This document shows, in pieces, positions 17,932 to 26,070 of a stretch of 40,206 nt of DNA. The position numbers were made by a program, and so were the translations under genes. Under the pieces are notes generated by a model. It saw nothing but the letters and a program-made list of their open reading frames with translations. It was not told where the DNA came from and did no database searches. Each line of letters opens with the position of its first letter. Position 1 is the stretch's first letter. The DNA comes from an uncultured Clostridia bacterium (lineage in GTDB: Bacteria > Bacillota > Clostridia > Oscillospirales > Acutalibacteraceae). The stretch is from assembly GCA_947631945.1 (NCBI GenBank), contig CANRNI010000025.1:1-40206 (forward strand). The letters run 5' to 3'.

Positions 17932-18606
17932 ATGAGAATGAGAAGAAAGAAAAATCTTGAACAAAAGCTTATTTCGGTTTCCGATAACCTTACAATGCTT
18001 CGGTCCGACGACCCTAATTATAAAACGGCGGTCGAAAAGAAGGAATATATTGATTTTAAGAAAATTTTCGGCAATAATAACCCGATACGTCTTGAAGTCG
18101 GCTGCGGCAAGGGGCAGTTTATCTGCGAAATCGCGAAACTTAATCCCGACGTGAATTTTATCGCGGTTGAAGTAAATCCGAACGTCATATATATGGCTTG
18201 TAAAAAAGCGAAGGACGCGGGACTTGAAAACATTCATTTTTTACAGTGCAGAGCCGAATTTTTGCCGAAATACATACCCGACGGCATAATAGATATGATT
18301 TATCTGAACTTTTCATGCCCGTTCCCGAAAAAGAAATATGCCTGTCACCGTTTGACGGACGCGAGATTTCTTAAAATGTATAAAAAAATGATGAGGCCGG
18401 GAGCGGAAATTCATCAAAAGACAGACAATATGAAGCTTTTTGAATATTCGATCGAGCAGTTTTCGCAGTGCGGTTTTGCGCTTAAAAACGTATCGCTCGA
18501 TTTGCATAGCAGCGGTTTTGAGGGAAATATCATGACCGAATACGAAAAACGCTTTACCGAACTCGGTCAGCCGATTTATCGGCTTGAGGCGTACGTTATT
18601 AATTGA
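17932..18606 (+). CDS. trmB: tRNA (guanine-N7)-methyltransferase TrmB, with altered DPWP motif
   Basis: A 224-residue SAM-dependent methyltransferase that makes m7G46 in tRNA variable loops. The SAM-binding motif is intact (LEVGCGKGQF, 54-63), then NFIAVEVN (75-82). The family motif NFSDPWPK reads NFSCPFPK (126-133) here, so the conserved Asp is Cys129 and Trp is Phe. The following KYACHRLT is still recognisable, as is the C-terminal YEKRF. Length is normal. Another ATG six bases downstream is an alternative start. The stop TGA lies in the terminal repeat of the fold-back element at 18601-18744. Confidence 0.88.
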   Translation: MRMRRKKNLEQKLISVSDNLTMLRSDDPNYKTAVEKKEYIDFKKIFGNNNPIRLEVGCGKGQFICEIAKLNPDVNFIAVEVNPNVIYMACKKAKDAGLENIHFLQCRAEFLPKYIPDGIIDMIYLNFSCPFPKKKYACHRLTDARFLKMYKKMMRPGAEIHQKTDNMKLFEYSIEQFSQCGFALKNVSLDLHSSGFEGNIMTEYEKRFTELGQPIYRLEAYVIN

Positions 18607-18744
18607 CAATGTACAATTGACAATTGAATTAACGACGAGCTTTTTTTTTGTGAGATTTTGAATTTAACTGTTATCGACGAAAGCTTTAAATCAAGCCCGT
18701 AGGGCTTCCGACATTGTCAATTGTACATTGTCAATTGTCAATTG
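18601..18744. repeat. Fold-back element, TTGACAAT ends
   Basis: About 144 bp. The left end, AATTGACAATGTACAATTG and repeats, is the inverted complement of the right end, CAATTGTACATTGTCAATTG. Inside lies a small hairpin AAGCCCGTAGGGCTTCCGA. The left end includes the trmB stop codon. The element at 22851-23030 has unrelated ends but the same inner hairpin pattern. Confidence 0.8.
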
Positions 18745-18772
18745 CTAATAAAATTTATTTTGAGGTGCTTCT

Positions 18773-20050
18773 ATGAAGTATGAAAACAACTGGGAATCAT
18801 TAAACAGCCGTCCGGTTCCGTCATGGTTTGAGGACGCGAAATTCGGAATTTTTATTCACTGGGGACCTTACAGCGTTCCTGCGTACGCTCCAAAGGGGCA
18901 ATACGCCGAGTGGTACGGCTATCACTGTGATAATCCCGACAGTCCGTATCATAAGCATATGGTAAAAACATACGGCGCGGATTTTAAATATAACGATTTC
19001 GTTCCGATGTTTACCGCCGAAAATTTTGACGCGCGCGAGTGGATAAGTCTTTTTGAGGACGCGGGCGCAAGGTATATGAATCTTGTATCGAAGCACCACG
19101 ACGGTTTTTGTATGTACAAATCCGAATACGCGTGGAACTGGAACAGCGTGGACGTTGGACCGCACAGGGATTTTTGCGCGGAGCTTAAAGAAGCTTGCGA
19201 GGGAACAAACGTAAAATTCGGCGTTTATCATTCTCTTTATGAATGGTTCCACCCGCTTTATCTGAAAAATCCCGAGGAATACGCCGTAAAGCACCTTATA
19301 CCGATGCTTAAAGAGCTTATAGAAAAATATCGGCCGAATACGCTGTTTACCGACGGCGAATGGGAACAGCCGCCCGAGGTATGGCACAGCACGGAGTTTT
19401 TACAGTGGCTTTATAACGAATCGAGCGTCCGTGATTTCATAGTGCCGAACGACCGCTGGGGCAAAGGCACAAGAGGCAAGCTCGGAGGAAATCTTACGAC
19501 CGAATACGGACGCATAGGTACGGACGACAAGGTCGAAGCGGACAGAGTTTCGGAGGAATGCAGAGGTATCGGCGCGTCGTTCGGCTGGAACAAATATGAA
19601 ACGCTTGAGGACTATCTTTCCGCGAAAGAGCTTATTGATTTGCTTGTAGACCTCGTTTCGCAGGGTAATAATTTCCTTCTCAACGTCGGCCCCACGCCTG
19701 ACGGCAGGATTCCCGTCATAATGGAGGAAAGACTCCGTCAAATGGGCAAATGGCTTAAGGTGAACGGCGAAGGAATATACGGAAGCCGTAAATATTGCGA
19801 CAGCTTGGACGAAAGCATAAAATACACAAAACGCGGCGAAAACGTTTACGCTTTTATAAAGAAATACCCGTTTGGCAAAATCACGCTTTCCGAAGTACCG
19901 TACAGGGACGGCGCAAGAGCTTCGCTTTTGGGATACGGCGGTGAGCTTAAAACGGGAAATAACAACGGCAGGCTTGAAATAGACTTCGGCTTTATTTCGC
20001 CCGAAAATATTGATTCCGAATATGTCTATACCGTAAAAATAAACGCATAA
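18773..20050 (+). CDS. GH29 alpha-L-fucosidase, cytoplasmic
   Basis: A 425-residue glycoside hydrolase family 29 enzyme that releases alpha-linked L-fucose from oligosaccharides with retention. The N-terminal WFEDAKFGIFIHWGPYSVPAY (18-38) is diagnostic, then SKHHDGFCMY (106-115) and LFTDGEW with the likely nucleophile Asp194. The C-terminal LLNVGPTPDGRIP is also typical. There is no signal peptide, so it probably acts inside the cell on imported fucosylated oligosaccharides. The start has a GAGGTGC site. No transporter is adjacent. Fine substrate linkage cannot be read from sequence. Confidence 0.92.
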   Translation: MKYENNWESLNSRPVPSWFEDAKFGIFIHWGPYSVPAYAPKGQYAEWYGYHCDNPDSPYHKHMVKTYGADFKYNDFVPMFTAENFDAREWISLFEDAGARYMNLVSKHHDGFCMYKSEYAWNWNSVDVGPHRDFCAELKEACEGTNVKFGVYHSLYEWFHPLYLKNPEEYAVKHLIPMLKELIEKYRPNTLFTDGEWEQPPEVWHSTEFLQWLYNESSVRDFIVPNDRWGKGTRGKLGGNLTTEYGRIGTDDKVEADRVSEECRGIGASFGWNKYETLEDYLSAKELIDLLVDLVSQGNNFLLNVGPTPDGRIPVIMEERLRQMGKWLKVNGEGIYGSRKYCDSLDESIKYTKRGENVYAFIKKYPFGKITLSEVPYRDGARASLLGYGGELKTGNNNGRLEIDFGFISPENIDSEYVYTVKINA

Positions 20051-20113
20051 TATGCAAAGTTATAAGCCGCCGATTGCCTAAAAACTTGTTGCAAAGATTA
20101 TAAAAGTTTCGGT

Positions 20114-20180
20114 CAAGCCTTTACAAAGGCTTGCAGGGGTCACGGGGACAGCGTCACCGTGTCGCGCTCCGCAGAGCGCG
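20114..20180. repeat. Two perfect hairpins downstream of the fucosidase gene
   Basis: CAAGCCTTT-AC-AAAGGCTTG (20114-20133) and CGCGCTC-CGCA-GAGCGCG (20163-20180). Neither is followed by a long T-tract. They resemble intergenic repeat debris rather than a clean terminator, and they abut the repeat element that begins at 20196. Confidence 0.6.
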
Positions 20181-20195
20181 AAATCTCCTTTTGCC

Positions 20196-20374
20196 TTAAG
20201 GCAATACCGCACAATTAGCGGCTACCGCCTTTGCCGCGCATCTGTACCGATATTTTCCGTCATTTTTGCCAAAAGCTCATTGAAATACGTCAGTATTCCT
20301 TCCTCGCTTTTGTCAATCTGACGAAAAATCTCACGGCACATCTGCACGACAATAATTATGCGGTATTGCCTTAA
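20196..20374. repeat. Dispersed fold-back repeat, type A ends (copy 5)
   Basis: A 179-bp, well-preserved copy: TTAAGGCAATACCGCACAAT at the left, ATTATGCGGTATTGCCTTAA at the right, with the common core between. It lies in the gap between the convergent fucosidase and epimerase genes. Confidence 0.92.
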
Positions 20375-20395
20375 AAAACTACTTTTTCGACAAAC

Positions 20396-20427
20396 AAAGA
20401 TTCGCGCTCGGACGAACGCGAATCTTT
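20396..20427 (-). terminator. Terminator of the SDR epimerase gene
   Basis: An 11-bp perfect stem AAAGATTCGCG / CGCGAATCTTT with a 10-nt loop, followed on the minus strand by GTTTGT. It lies just beyond the stop codon of the gene at 20444. Confidence 0.85.
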
Positions 20428-20443
20428 TATATGTTTTATATTA

Positions 20444-21988
20444 TTATTTTTTCTTTTCCCAGCCCTCGAATATTTCATCGAAAACGTAAACGTTGTGTTC
20501 GTCGGGCGAGTGGTCGTTGTACCATACCTGAGCGAAGAACGGATTTGTCTTGGCAACCTCGTCATAATTCCACTTTTCCGTGGGAACGATGCATTTCGGA
20601 CACCAATGACCGCCCTTGAGTATAAGATTGGGGCTTGCTTCAAACTCATTGCCGCAGGTGCCGCATTTCCATTTGAGTTTAGTAGCCATATCGCCCTTTG
20701 TCATCTTTCTGCTAAGGCACTTGCCGCCTCTGAACTCGGCAGCCTGCTTCATATCGCTTAAATCGAGCTCGGAAACGGGCTTGCTCTCGTCGTAACCGTG
20801 GTCAAGCTTGTATTGCTCGGCGGCGGAATTTCTCTTGTCGTATGTTTCAAGGTCGAACATCGACCAATAGCCGCCTATCTTCTGCCAATCCTCATATGTG
20901 CCGTAATAAGAGGAAATTCTGTCAGGATCCTTTGTTTTTATCCAGTCGAGAGTACCCCATCTTGGAGTTTCGGCAATTTTTTTCATAAAGGGCTTCGCGC
21001 ATTTTGCGAGGAGCTTTTTAGTCGGAATGAGTTTGGGTATTCTGAAATAAAACTCTACCTGCTCGGCAAGTCTGTCAAAATACATCTCAACAGGGAGATT
21101 CTCGCGGAAATGGAGGTATTTTTCAAGTCTGTCGCTGTCAGCGTAGAACTGACCGTGGAAATTCTTGAGAGTGAACCAGTTGGGGTCGAAAAGATCCTTG
21201 GGATCGCCGAGACCTATGCAGCCGAGAAGGAGCTTTTCAAACTCATAGTTAGTAAGTCTGTATTCCTTACCGGAACCGATGTTGTAAAAGCTGTTCCAAA
21301 ATTCATCGGGAAGATTTTCTTCCGTAACAAAGTTAGCCATAAGACGGCCGGAATCCTCGACTGTGGCCCATTCGAGAACGCCGTTAAGGGGAACGTGATA
21401 CATAATGGGTTCAAGATTGTGAAGCAGCGCGGGATAGAGGATACCTGTCTGACGCATTACGACCCAATGCTTGATACCGCTTTCAACAAAGGTTCTCTCA
21501 GCGATTGTCTTTGAAACGGCGTAATGGTCATAAATTGAAATCTTGATAGGATCGCCGCAGCGTCCCCAATGAATGGGATAATTCCTGCAGCCTGTTTCCG
21601 CTACCGTACCGATATAGCATACCTTTATATCATCGGCGTTTGGCTGAGCGAGAACGGCTTTGCAGATATATTCGGCGGCTGTTGTGTTTGTTTTTAGAGT
21701 TGAATAAGGCTTGTAGTCGGCGGCGGGGGATACCATACCGCCTATATGCAGAACGTAGTCCGCTCCCGTTACGCCTTCGAGAATTGTTTCGTAATCGAGA
21801 AGGTCGCCCCAAACTACGGTAACGTTCGGATATGAAATATAATCCTTGAGAAGCTCAAAATTCTTTTTGCTCTTTCTCGCAAGGAGCTTGATATGTACTT
21901 CGTTAGGTTTTTTAAGCAGCTCCTGAAAAGCCGACCAACCCATTGTGCCTGTGCCGCCGGTCATAAATACTGTTTTCTTTTGTGACAT
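20444..21988 (-). CDS. NAD-dependent epimerase/dehydratase fused to a C-terminal zinc ribbon
   Basis: A 514-residue extended short-chain dehydrogenase. The Rossmann motif TGGTGTMG is at 10-17; DLLDYETI follows at 62-69 and HIGGMVSP at 81-88; the catalytic YAVSK (Tyr156, Lys160) is intact. Residues to about 330 resemble nucleotide-sugar epimerases. The tail is unusual: about residues 425-470 carry a treble-clef or ribbon-like zinc site with Cys442/Cys445 (CGTC) and Cys463/Cys466 (CPKC). The substrate is unknown; a sugar or lipid-linked sugar is likely. The start has a TGGAGG site; the gene appears monocistronic with the terminator at 20396-20427. Confidence 0.8.
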   Translation of the reverse strand: MSQKKTVFMTGGTGTMGWSAFQELLKKPNEVHIKLLARKSKKNFELLKDYISYPNVTVVWGDLLDYETILEGVTGADYVLHIGGMVSPAADYKPYSTLKTNTTAAEYICKAVLAQPNADDIKVCYIGTVAETGCRNYPIHWGRCGDPIKISIYDHYAVSKTIAERTFVESGIKHWVVMRQTGILYPALLHNLEPIMYHVPLNGVLEWATVEDSGRLMANFVTEENLPDEFWNSFYNIGSGKEYRLTNYEFEKLLLGCIGLGDPKDLFDPNWFTLKNFHGQFYADSDRLEKYLHFRENLPVEMYFDRLAEQVEFYFRIPKLIPTKKLLAKCAKPFMKKIAETPRWGTLDWIKTKDPDRISSYYGTYEDWQKIGGYWSMFDLETYDKRNSAAEQYKLDHGYDESKPVSELDLSDMKQAAEFRGGKCLSRKMTKGDMATKLKWKCGTCGNEFEASPNLILKGGHWCPKCIVPTEKWNYDEVAKTNPFFAQVWYNDHSPDEHNVYVFDEIFEGWEKKK

Positions 21989-22140
21989 TTAAAATTCCTC
22001 CACATAATTCTTATAGTATCAGCGGATAATCCTCTGCTTCCACGATAATACCTTATTAATTGTATAACAAATTTATATGCAATTGGTTATCATTTTTTGA
22101 ACAAATAAGCTAAATTGTTAATTTTTTATAAACAATTAAT

Positions 22141-22734
22141 TCAGCCGCCGTAAAACGGATAACGCGTCCTGTCGGCATCGGTAATTTCTCTCATAACTCT
22201 GCACGGAACTCCCACAGCGACAACGTTTTCGGGAATGGAGCCTTTAACTACGCTTCCGGCTCCTATAACGGTATTGTCGCCTATTTCCGCACCGGCGAGG
22301 ACGGTAGAGCCGGCTCCTATCCAGACGTTATTGCCCACTTTTATAGGTTTCGCGATTTCAATACCCGCTTTGCGTAGCTCGGGGTCGATTGCGTGCTCGG
22401 CGGTTGTAAAACAGCAGTTCGGAGCAATAAATACATTATCTCCGAAAGATACCTTTGTACCGTCCGTAATAATAAGATTGTGGTTGGAATAAAAATAATC
22501 CCCGACCGTGATATTATAGCCGTAATCGCACCAGAACGGGGGCGTGATTACAACGTTCCGTCCCATTTTTCCCAATACGACGGAAAGAATTTTCTGCTGT
22601 TCGTCTCTGTCGTTCGGGCTGAGCTTGTTGTATTCAAAGCATTTTTCCTTGCATTTTTCTATTTCCGCTTCAAAAGCGGGATTATAGCAGCCCTGAAAGA
22701 ATTGGTTTATCGGCACTTCGGGTTTGTTATTCAT
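22141..22734 (-). CDS. Maltose/galactoside-type O-acetyltransferase (left-handed beta-helix)
   Basis: A 197-residue acetyl-CoA-dependent sugar O-acetyltransferase of the LacA/Maa/NodL group. The N-terminal helical region (to about 60) is followed by hexapeptide repeats (ITVGDYFYSNHNLIITDG, VSFGDNVFIAPNC, IKVGNNVWIGAGSTVLAGAEIGDNTVIGAGSVV). The catalytic His is in TAEHAIDPELRKAG. Length is normal. The acceptor sugar is not deducible. It lies upstream of the SDR gene on the same strand with a 150-bp gap, so the two may work on the same sugar, but this is only suggestive. Confidence 0.88.
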   Translation of the reverse strand: MNNKPEVPINQFFQGCYNPAFEAEIEKCKEKCFEYNKLSPNDRDEQQKILSVVLGKMGRNVVITPPFWCDYGYNITVGDYFYSNHNLIITDGTKVSFGDNVFIAPNCCFTTAEHAIDPELRKAGIEIAKPIKVGNNVWIGAGSTVLAGAEIGDNTVIGAGSVVKGSIPENVVAVGVPCRVMREITDADRTRYPFYGG

Positions 22735-22850
22735 ATTTGATTCATTGCCTTTCTAAATTTTGTTTTTATAATACACCTACGGATAATATAAGGCAATAGC
22801 TTAGATAAATTTTAAATTTCCCATCTTAACGGGCGGATTTAAAGTTTTTC

Positions 22851-23030
22851 TAATTAGGAATTAGGAATGAGGAATTAGGAATTTTCGGTAGACGCTTCGC
22901 GTCTTTGATTATGATAATTATTTATTTTACCCTAAATAATATATTTATATTGAAATTTATATATCATATATATAATTAAGCCCTTTGGGCTTCCGATAAT
23001 TCCTCACTCCTAATTCCTCATTCCTAATTA
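22851..23030. repeat. Fold-back element, AATTAGGAAT ends
   Basis: 180 bp with long inverted terminal arms made of AATTAGGAAT and AATGAGG units (left 22851-22883, right 22998-23030). It contains two internal hairpins, AGACGCTTCGCGTCT and AAGCCCTTTGGGCTTCCGA. The latter matches the inner hairpin of the element at 18601-18744. There is no open reading frame of note. Confidence 0.82.
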
Positions 23031-23032
23031 TT

Positions 23033-23055
23033 AGCCGCCCGCTGAGCGGGCGGCT
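23033..23055 (-). terminator. GC-rich hairpin after the BspA-like gene
   Basis: A perfect inverted repeat AGCCGCCCGCT / AGCGGGCGGCT about 10 bp beyond the stop of the gene at 23066. It probably ends that transcript, although the following minus-strand sequence has no long T-tract and runs into the fold-back element. Confidence 0.55.
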
Positions 23056-23065
23056 AAAATGCGCT

Positions 23066-25504
23066 TTAGACCGTATCAATTTTTGCTGAAACACGGAGAA
23101 TCTTTCTCGCGTCGGCGGCGGTCAGTTCATTATTGCCGTCGGCGTTTGCCGCCGCAAAGAAAACGTTTTCAAGCTTATCTAATTTCGCGGAGGCTCTTAA
23201 AGAGGTTCTCGCGTCCGAGGCCAATATTTTACCGTCTCCGTCTACGTCCATAGGTACAAGTACGGTGTATTCGTTAACGGCTTTTCCGTCTTTGTCAAGG
23301 ATTTGCACTTTACAGCCCGTGCCTACAAATCCGCTTTCGGCTATATCCTTGCCGTCCTTGTCAACGATTTTAGCGTTTTCGTTTTTAAGTCCCGAAATAA
23401 TGTCCTTAACGCTCTGCTCGGATTTAATCTCGACGGCTTTGGTTCCGACGATATCAACCGTCTTTATGTCCGCGCCGTCTTTTATATCAATATCGCCGTT
23501 AACGGTCGGAGCTTCCGTAGTGGGTTCCGCCGTGGTAGGTTCTTGAGTAGTGGGAGCTTCCGTAGTGGGTTCCGCTGTCGTAGGTTCTTGAGTGGTAGGA
23601 GCTTCCGTGGTGGGTTCCTGAGTGGTGGGTTCGGCAGGTACGACGGTATTAATATCAATAAATTCAAATCCGTTATTATTTGCGTATTCTTCTGCCGTAG
23701 TTCCCGGCACACCGTAAATCGTAAAACCGTCAATCGGTTTGTAATCATACTTATCATCATCCCAGCTATATCCGAAAGCACGAATGTCGATATTAGTAAC
23801 GCTGTCGGGGATTGTTACGCTTGTAAGTTCGGTACAACCATTAAAAGCGGCTGTTTCAATACATGTAACGCTATCGGGGATCGTTATGCTTGTAAGTCCG
23901 GTACAGCTGTCAAATGCGCCGACATCGATTATTGTAACGCTGTCGGGTATTATTATACTTGTAAGTTCGGTACAGCCGGAAAATGCATACTGACCAATAT
24001 ATGTAACGCTTTTAGGAATCGATATACTTGTAAGCCCTGTACAATCACCAAATACAGAATCATAAATACTTGTAACACTGGCGGGAATTGCTACGCTTAC
24101 AAGTTCGGAACAGCCATAAAATGCAGCTTCACCGATACTTGTAACACTATCCGGAATCGTTATGTTTGTAAGTCCGGCACAGTTGGAAAATGCACTATCT
24201 GCAATCACTCTTGTATTTTCTTTTATTGTATAATTGCCGGATAATTTATAATCAGCATCTATTAAACAATTATCAATATAAAGCAATTCATTAGACCAAT
24301 TATCGGAATTGTTGTACAGTGATGTGTTATAAAATGCATTACGGCCAATATATTCAACGCTATCCGGAATCGTTATACTTGTAAGTCCGGTGCAGTCTTC
24401 AAATGCACTATAACCGATACTTGTAACGCCGTTTCCGATTGTTACGCTTGTAAGTCTGGTACAGCCGTAAAATGCTCTAAAGTCGATACTTTTAACACTG
24501 TCGGGAATTGTTACGCTTGTAAGTCCGGTACAGCCGGAAAATGCACTACTGCCGATACTTGTAATACCGTCGGGGATTGCTATGCTTGTCAGTCCCGTAC
24601 AATTATAAAACGAGTCCCCAGCAATCACTCTTGTATTATCTTTTATTGTATAATCGCCGGATAATGAATCGTCGGCTTCTATTAAGCAATTATCTATATA
24701 AAGCACACCGTCTGACCAATTATCTTTGTTATTATACAATGCCGTATTATAAAAAACACCGGAATCGATCAGGGTAACGCTGTCGGGAATCGATATACTT
24801 GTAAGCCCTGTACAATCACAAAATACAGAATTATAAATACTTGTAACGCCGGCGGGAATTGTTACGCTTGTAAGTCCGGTACAGCCGGAAAATGCACTGC
24901 TACCGATACTTGTAACACTGTCGGGAATCGATACACTTGTAAGCCCTGTACAATTGCAAAATACAGAATTATAAATACTTGTAACGCCGGCGGGAATTGT
25001 TACGCTTGCAAGTCCGGTACAGCTGTCAAATGCACCGGCACGGATTATTATAACACTATCGGGTATAGTTATGCTTGCAAGTCCGGTACAGCTGTCAAAT
25101 GCGCCGACATCGATTATTGTAACGCTGTCGGGTATTATATATGACGGTCTATCATTTCCTAAAGGATATTTTATAAGCTCTGTTTTATTTTTATTAAATA
25201 ACACTCCGTATTCATCGCTTGAATAATACCTATTATTTTCATTTACTGTTATGCTTGTAAGTCCGGTACAGTTGTCAAATGCGCGATAGCCGATACTTGT
25301 AATGGTATAACCGTCGATTTCCGATGAAATATCAAGTTCCGTTGCGCCGCCCGTATATTTGATTATTTCGGCTGTGCCGTCGTTAAGGATTGAATACTCA
25401 AAACCGTCCTCCGTAGTTTCGGCGATAACCGTTATCGGCATTGACGTAATAATCAAAATTAATGCGAAAATTACCGATAAAATTCTCAATTTCTGTTTTT
25501 TCAT
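23066..25504 (-). CDS. Secreted BspA-type leucine-rich repeat protein with C-terminal dockerin
   Basis: An 812-residue exported protein. The signal peptide (MKKQKLRILSVIFALILIITSMPITVIA) begins at the ATG at 25504, preceded by GGGAGG. Upstream in-frame residues belong to the RNA leader and are not used. Residues about 45-610 are some two dozen LRR_5/BspA units of the form CTGLTSITIPDSVTSIG-AF, interrupted twice by a NWS-x-LYIDNCLI spacer. A Thr/Pro/Glu linker (repeated EPTTQEPTTEAP) leads to a short beta module and two dockerin calcium repeats (DVDGDGKILASDARTSLRAS and NADGNNELTAADARKILRVS). It may bind host or plant polymers and be anchored through a cohesin. Its leader contains the RNA at 25549-25702. 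Confidence 0.88.
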   Translation of the reverse strand: MKKQKLRILSVIFALILIITSMPITVIAETTEDGFEYSILNDGTAEIIKYTGGATELDISSEIDGYTITSIGYRAFDNCTGLTSITVNENNRYYSSDEYGVLFNKNKTELIKYPLGNDRPSYIIPDSVTIIDVGAFDSCTGLASITIPDSVIIIRAGAFDSCTGLASVTIPAGVTSIYNSVFCNCTGLTSVSIPDSVTSIGSSAFSGCTGLTSVTIPAGVTSIYNSVFCDCTGLTSISIPDSVTLIDSGVFYNTALYNNKDNWSDGVLYIDNCLIEADDSLSGDYTIKDNTRVIAGDSFYNCTGLTSIAIPDGITSIGSSAFSGCTGLTSVTIPDSVKSIDFRAFYGCTRLTSVTIGNGVTSIGYSAFEDCTGLTSITIPDSVEYIGRNAFYNTSLYNNSDNWSNELLYIDNCLIDADYKLSGNYTIKENTRVIADSAFSNCAGLTNITIPDSVTSIGEAAFYGCSELVSVAIPASVTSIYDSVFGDCTGLTSISIPKSVTYIGQYAFSGCTELTSIIIPDSVTIIDVGAFDSCTGLTSITIPDSVTCIETAAFNGCTELTSVTIPDSVTNIDIRAFGYSWDDDKYDYKPIDGFTIYGVPGTTAEEYANNNGFEFIDINTVVPAEPTTQEPTTEAPTTQEPTTAEPTTEAPTTQEPTTAEPTTEAPTVNGDIDIKDGADIKTVDIVGTKAVEIKSEQSVKDIISGLKNENAKIVDKDGKDIAESGFVGTGCKVQILDKDGKAVNEYTVLVPMDVDGDGKILASDARTSLRASAKLDKLENVFFAAANADGNNELTAADARKILRVSAKIDTV

Positions 25505-25548
25505 TTGCTGTTTGCCTCCCTGATGGATTCTTATTTTTCGGCGCAAAT

Positions 25549-25702
25549 AAAAAATGCGCCTCGGATGAGACGCACGAAAAATGCATCTCATTAGCCGCAA
25601 CGCAAACTTAACTAATACTTCAAATATGAGAACAAGTTAAAAAGAGAATACACTTTTGCCAAATATAGTGTTCTCAAAATTTAAGTATTAAGTTTACGTT
25701 GC
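25549..25702 (-). ncRNA. Predicted structured small RNA, copy A of a tandem array
   Basis: About 154 nt. It starts at GCAACGTAAA, 7 nt after the -10 box, and these bases pair with TTTGCGTTGC 100 nt later. Between them lies a long stem (CTTA/TAAG, ATACTT/AAGTAT, GAGAACA/TGTTCTC) and an apical loop with TTTGGCAAAAGTGTAT. The 3' tail GAGATGCA...TGCGTCTC can form one hairpin, or TGCGTCT / AGGCGCA followed by TTTTTT can form a terminator. It lies 45 nt upstream of the BspA-like start codon, so it could be a leader or an independent RNA. I do not recognise the family. Confidence 0.75.
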
Positions 25703-25708
25703 AATAGT

Positions 25709-25737
25709 ATCTTACCACATTTTTCATGTAAAATCAA
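25709..25737 (-). promoter_or_regulatory. Promoter of small RNA copy A
   Basis: Minus strand TTGATT (25737-25732), exactly 17 bp, then TAAGAT (25714-25709). It is the same as the promoter of copy B. Confidence 0.8.
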
Positions 25738-25799
25738 CATTAAAACAAAATAATTTTCCGTACGCAAAAATCGGTTCCGTTTTTAGGTGATTTGACAGC

Positions 25800-25971
25800 A
25801 AAAAATGCGCCTCGGGTGAGACGCACGAAAAATGCATCTCATTAGCCGCAACGCAAAATATCAGATCTATACCTTTAAGATAGGAACACATCATAGAGAA
25901 TGCACTTTTGCCATAAAAAACATAACCTATCTTAAAATTATAGGATAAACACATATGATATTTTACGTTGC
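25800..25971 (-). ncRNA. Predicted structured small RNA, copy B of a tandem array
   Basis: About 172 nt. The 5' GCAACGTAAA and the 3' tail are almost identical to copy A, but the stem sequence is different: 16 bp of closing stem continue through AATATCA / TGATATT, and an inner stem is TTTAAGATAGG / CCTATCTTAAA. The apical motif ATGGCAAAAGTGCATTC is kept. The terminator TGCGTCT-CACCCG-AGGCGCA-TTTTTT ends the RNA before the promoter of copy A. No reading frame is conserved between copies. Confidence 0.78.
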
Positions 25972-25977
25972 AATAGT

Positions 25978-26006
25978 ATCTTACCACATTTTTCATGTAA
26001 AATCAA
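25978..26006 (-). promoter_or_regulatory. Promoter of small RNA copy B
   Basis: Minus strand TTGATT (26006-26001), 17 bp, TAAGAT (25983-25978). Confidence 0.8.
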
Positions 26007-26070
26007 CATTAGAACGAAATTATTTTCCGCAAGCAAAAAATCGGTTCCGTTTTTTCGGTGATTTGACAAC

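Noticed and set aside
20798-21514. 238-codon plus-strand frame opposite the SDR gene
   Set aside because: The SDR frame has intact Rossmann and YxxxK motifs; the opposite frame has no recognisable features.
23303-24244. 313-codon plus-strand frame opposite the BspA-like gene
   Set aside because: It is a periodic shadow of the LRR and PT repeats.
23600-25300. DNA repeats within 23.6-25.3 kb as a repeat array
   Set aside because: They are the coding sequence of leucine-rich (BspA) units and the Thr/Pro linker of the gene at 23066-25504.
25549-25702. T-box or c-di-GMP riboswitch in front of the BspA-like gene
   Set aside because: No T-box core (AGGGTGG-type sequence) or specifier domain is present, and the GGCAAA segment lacks the rest of the GEMM core.
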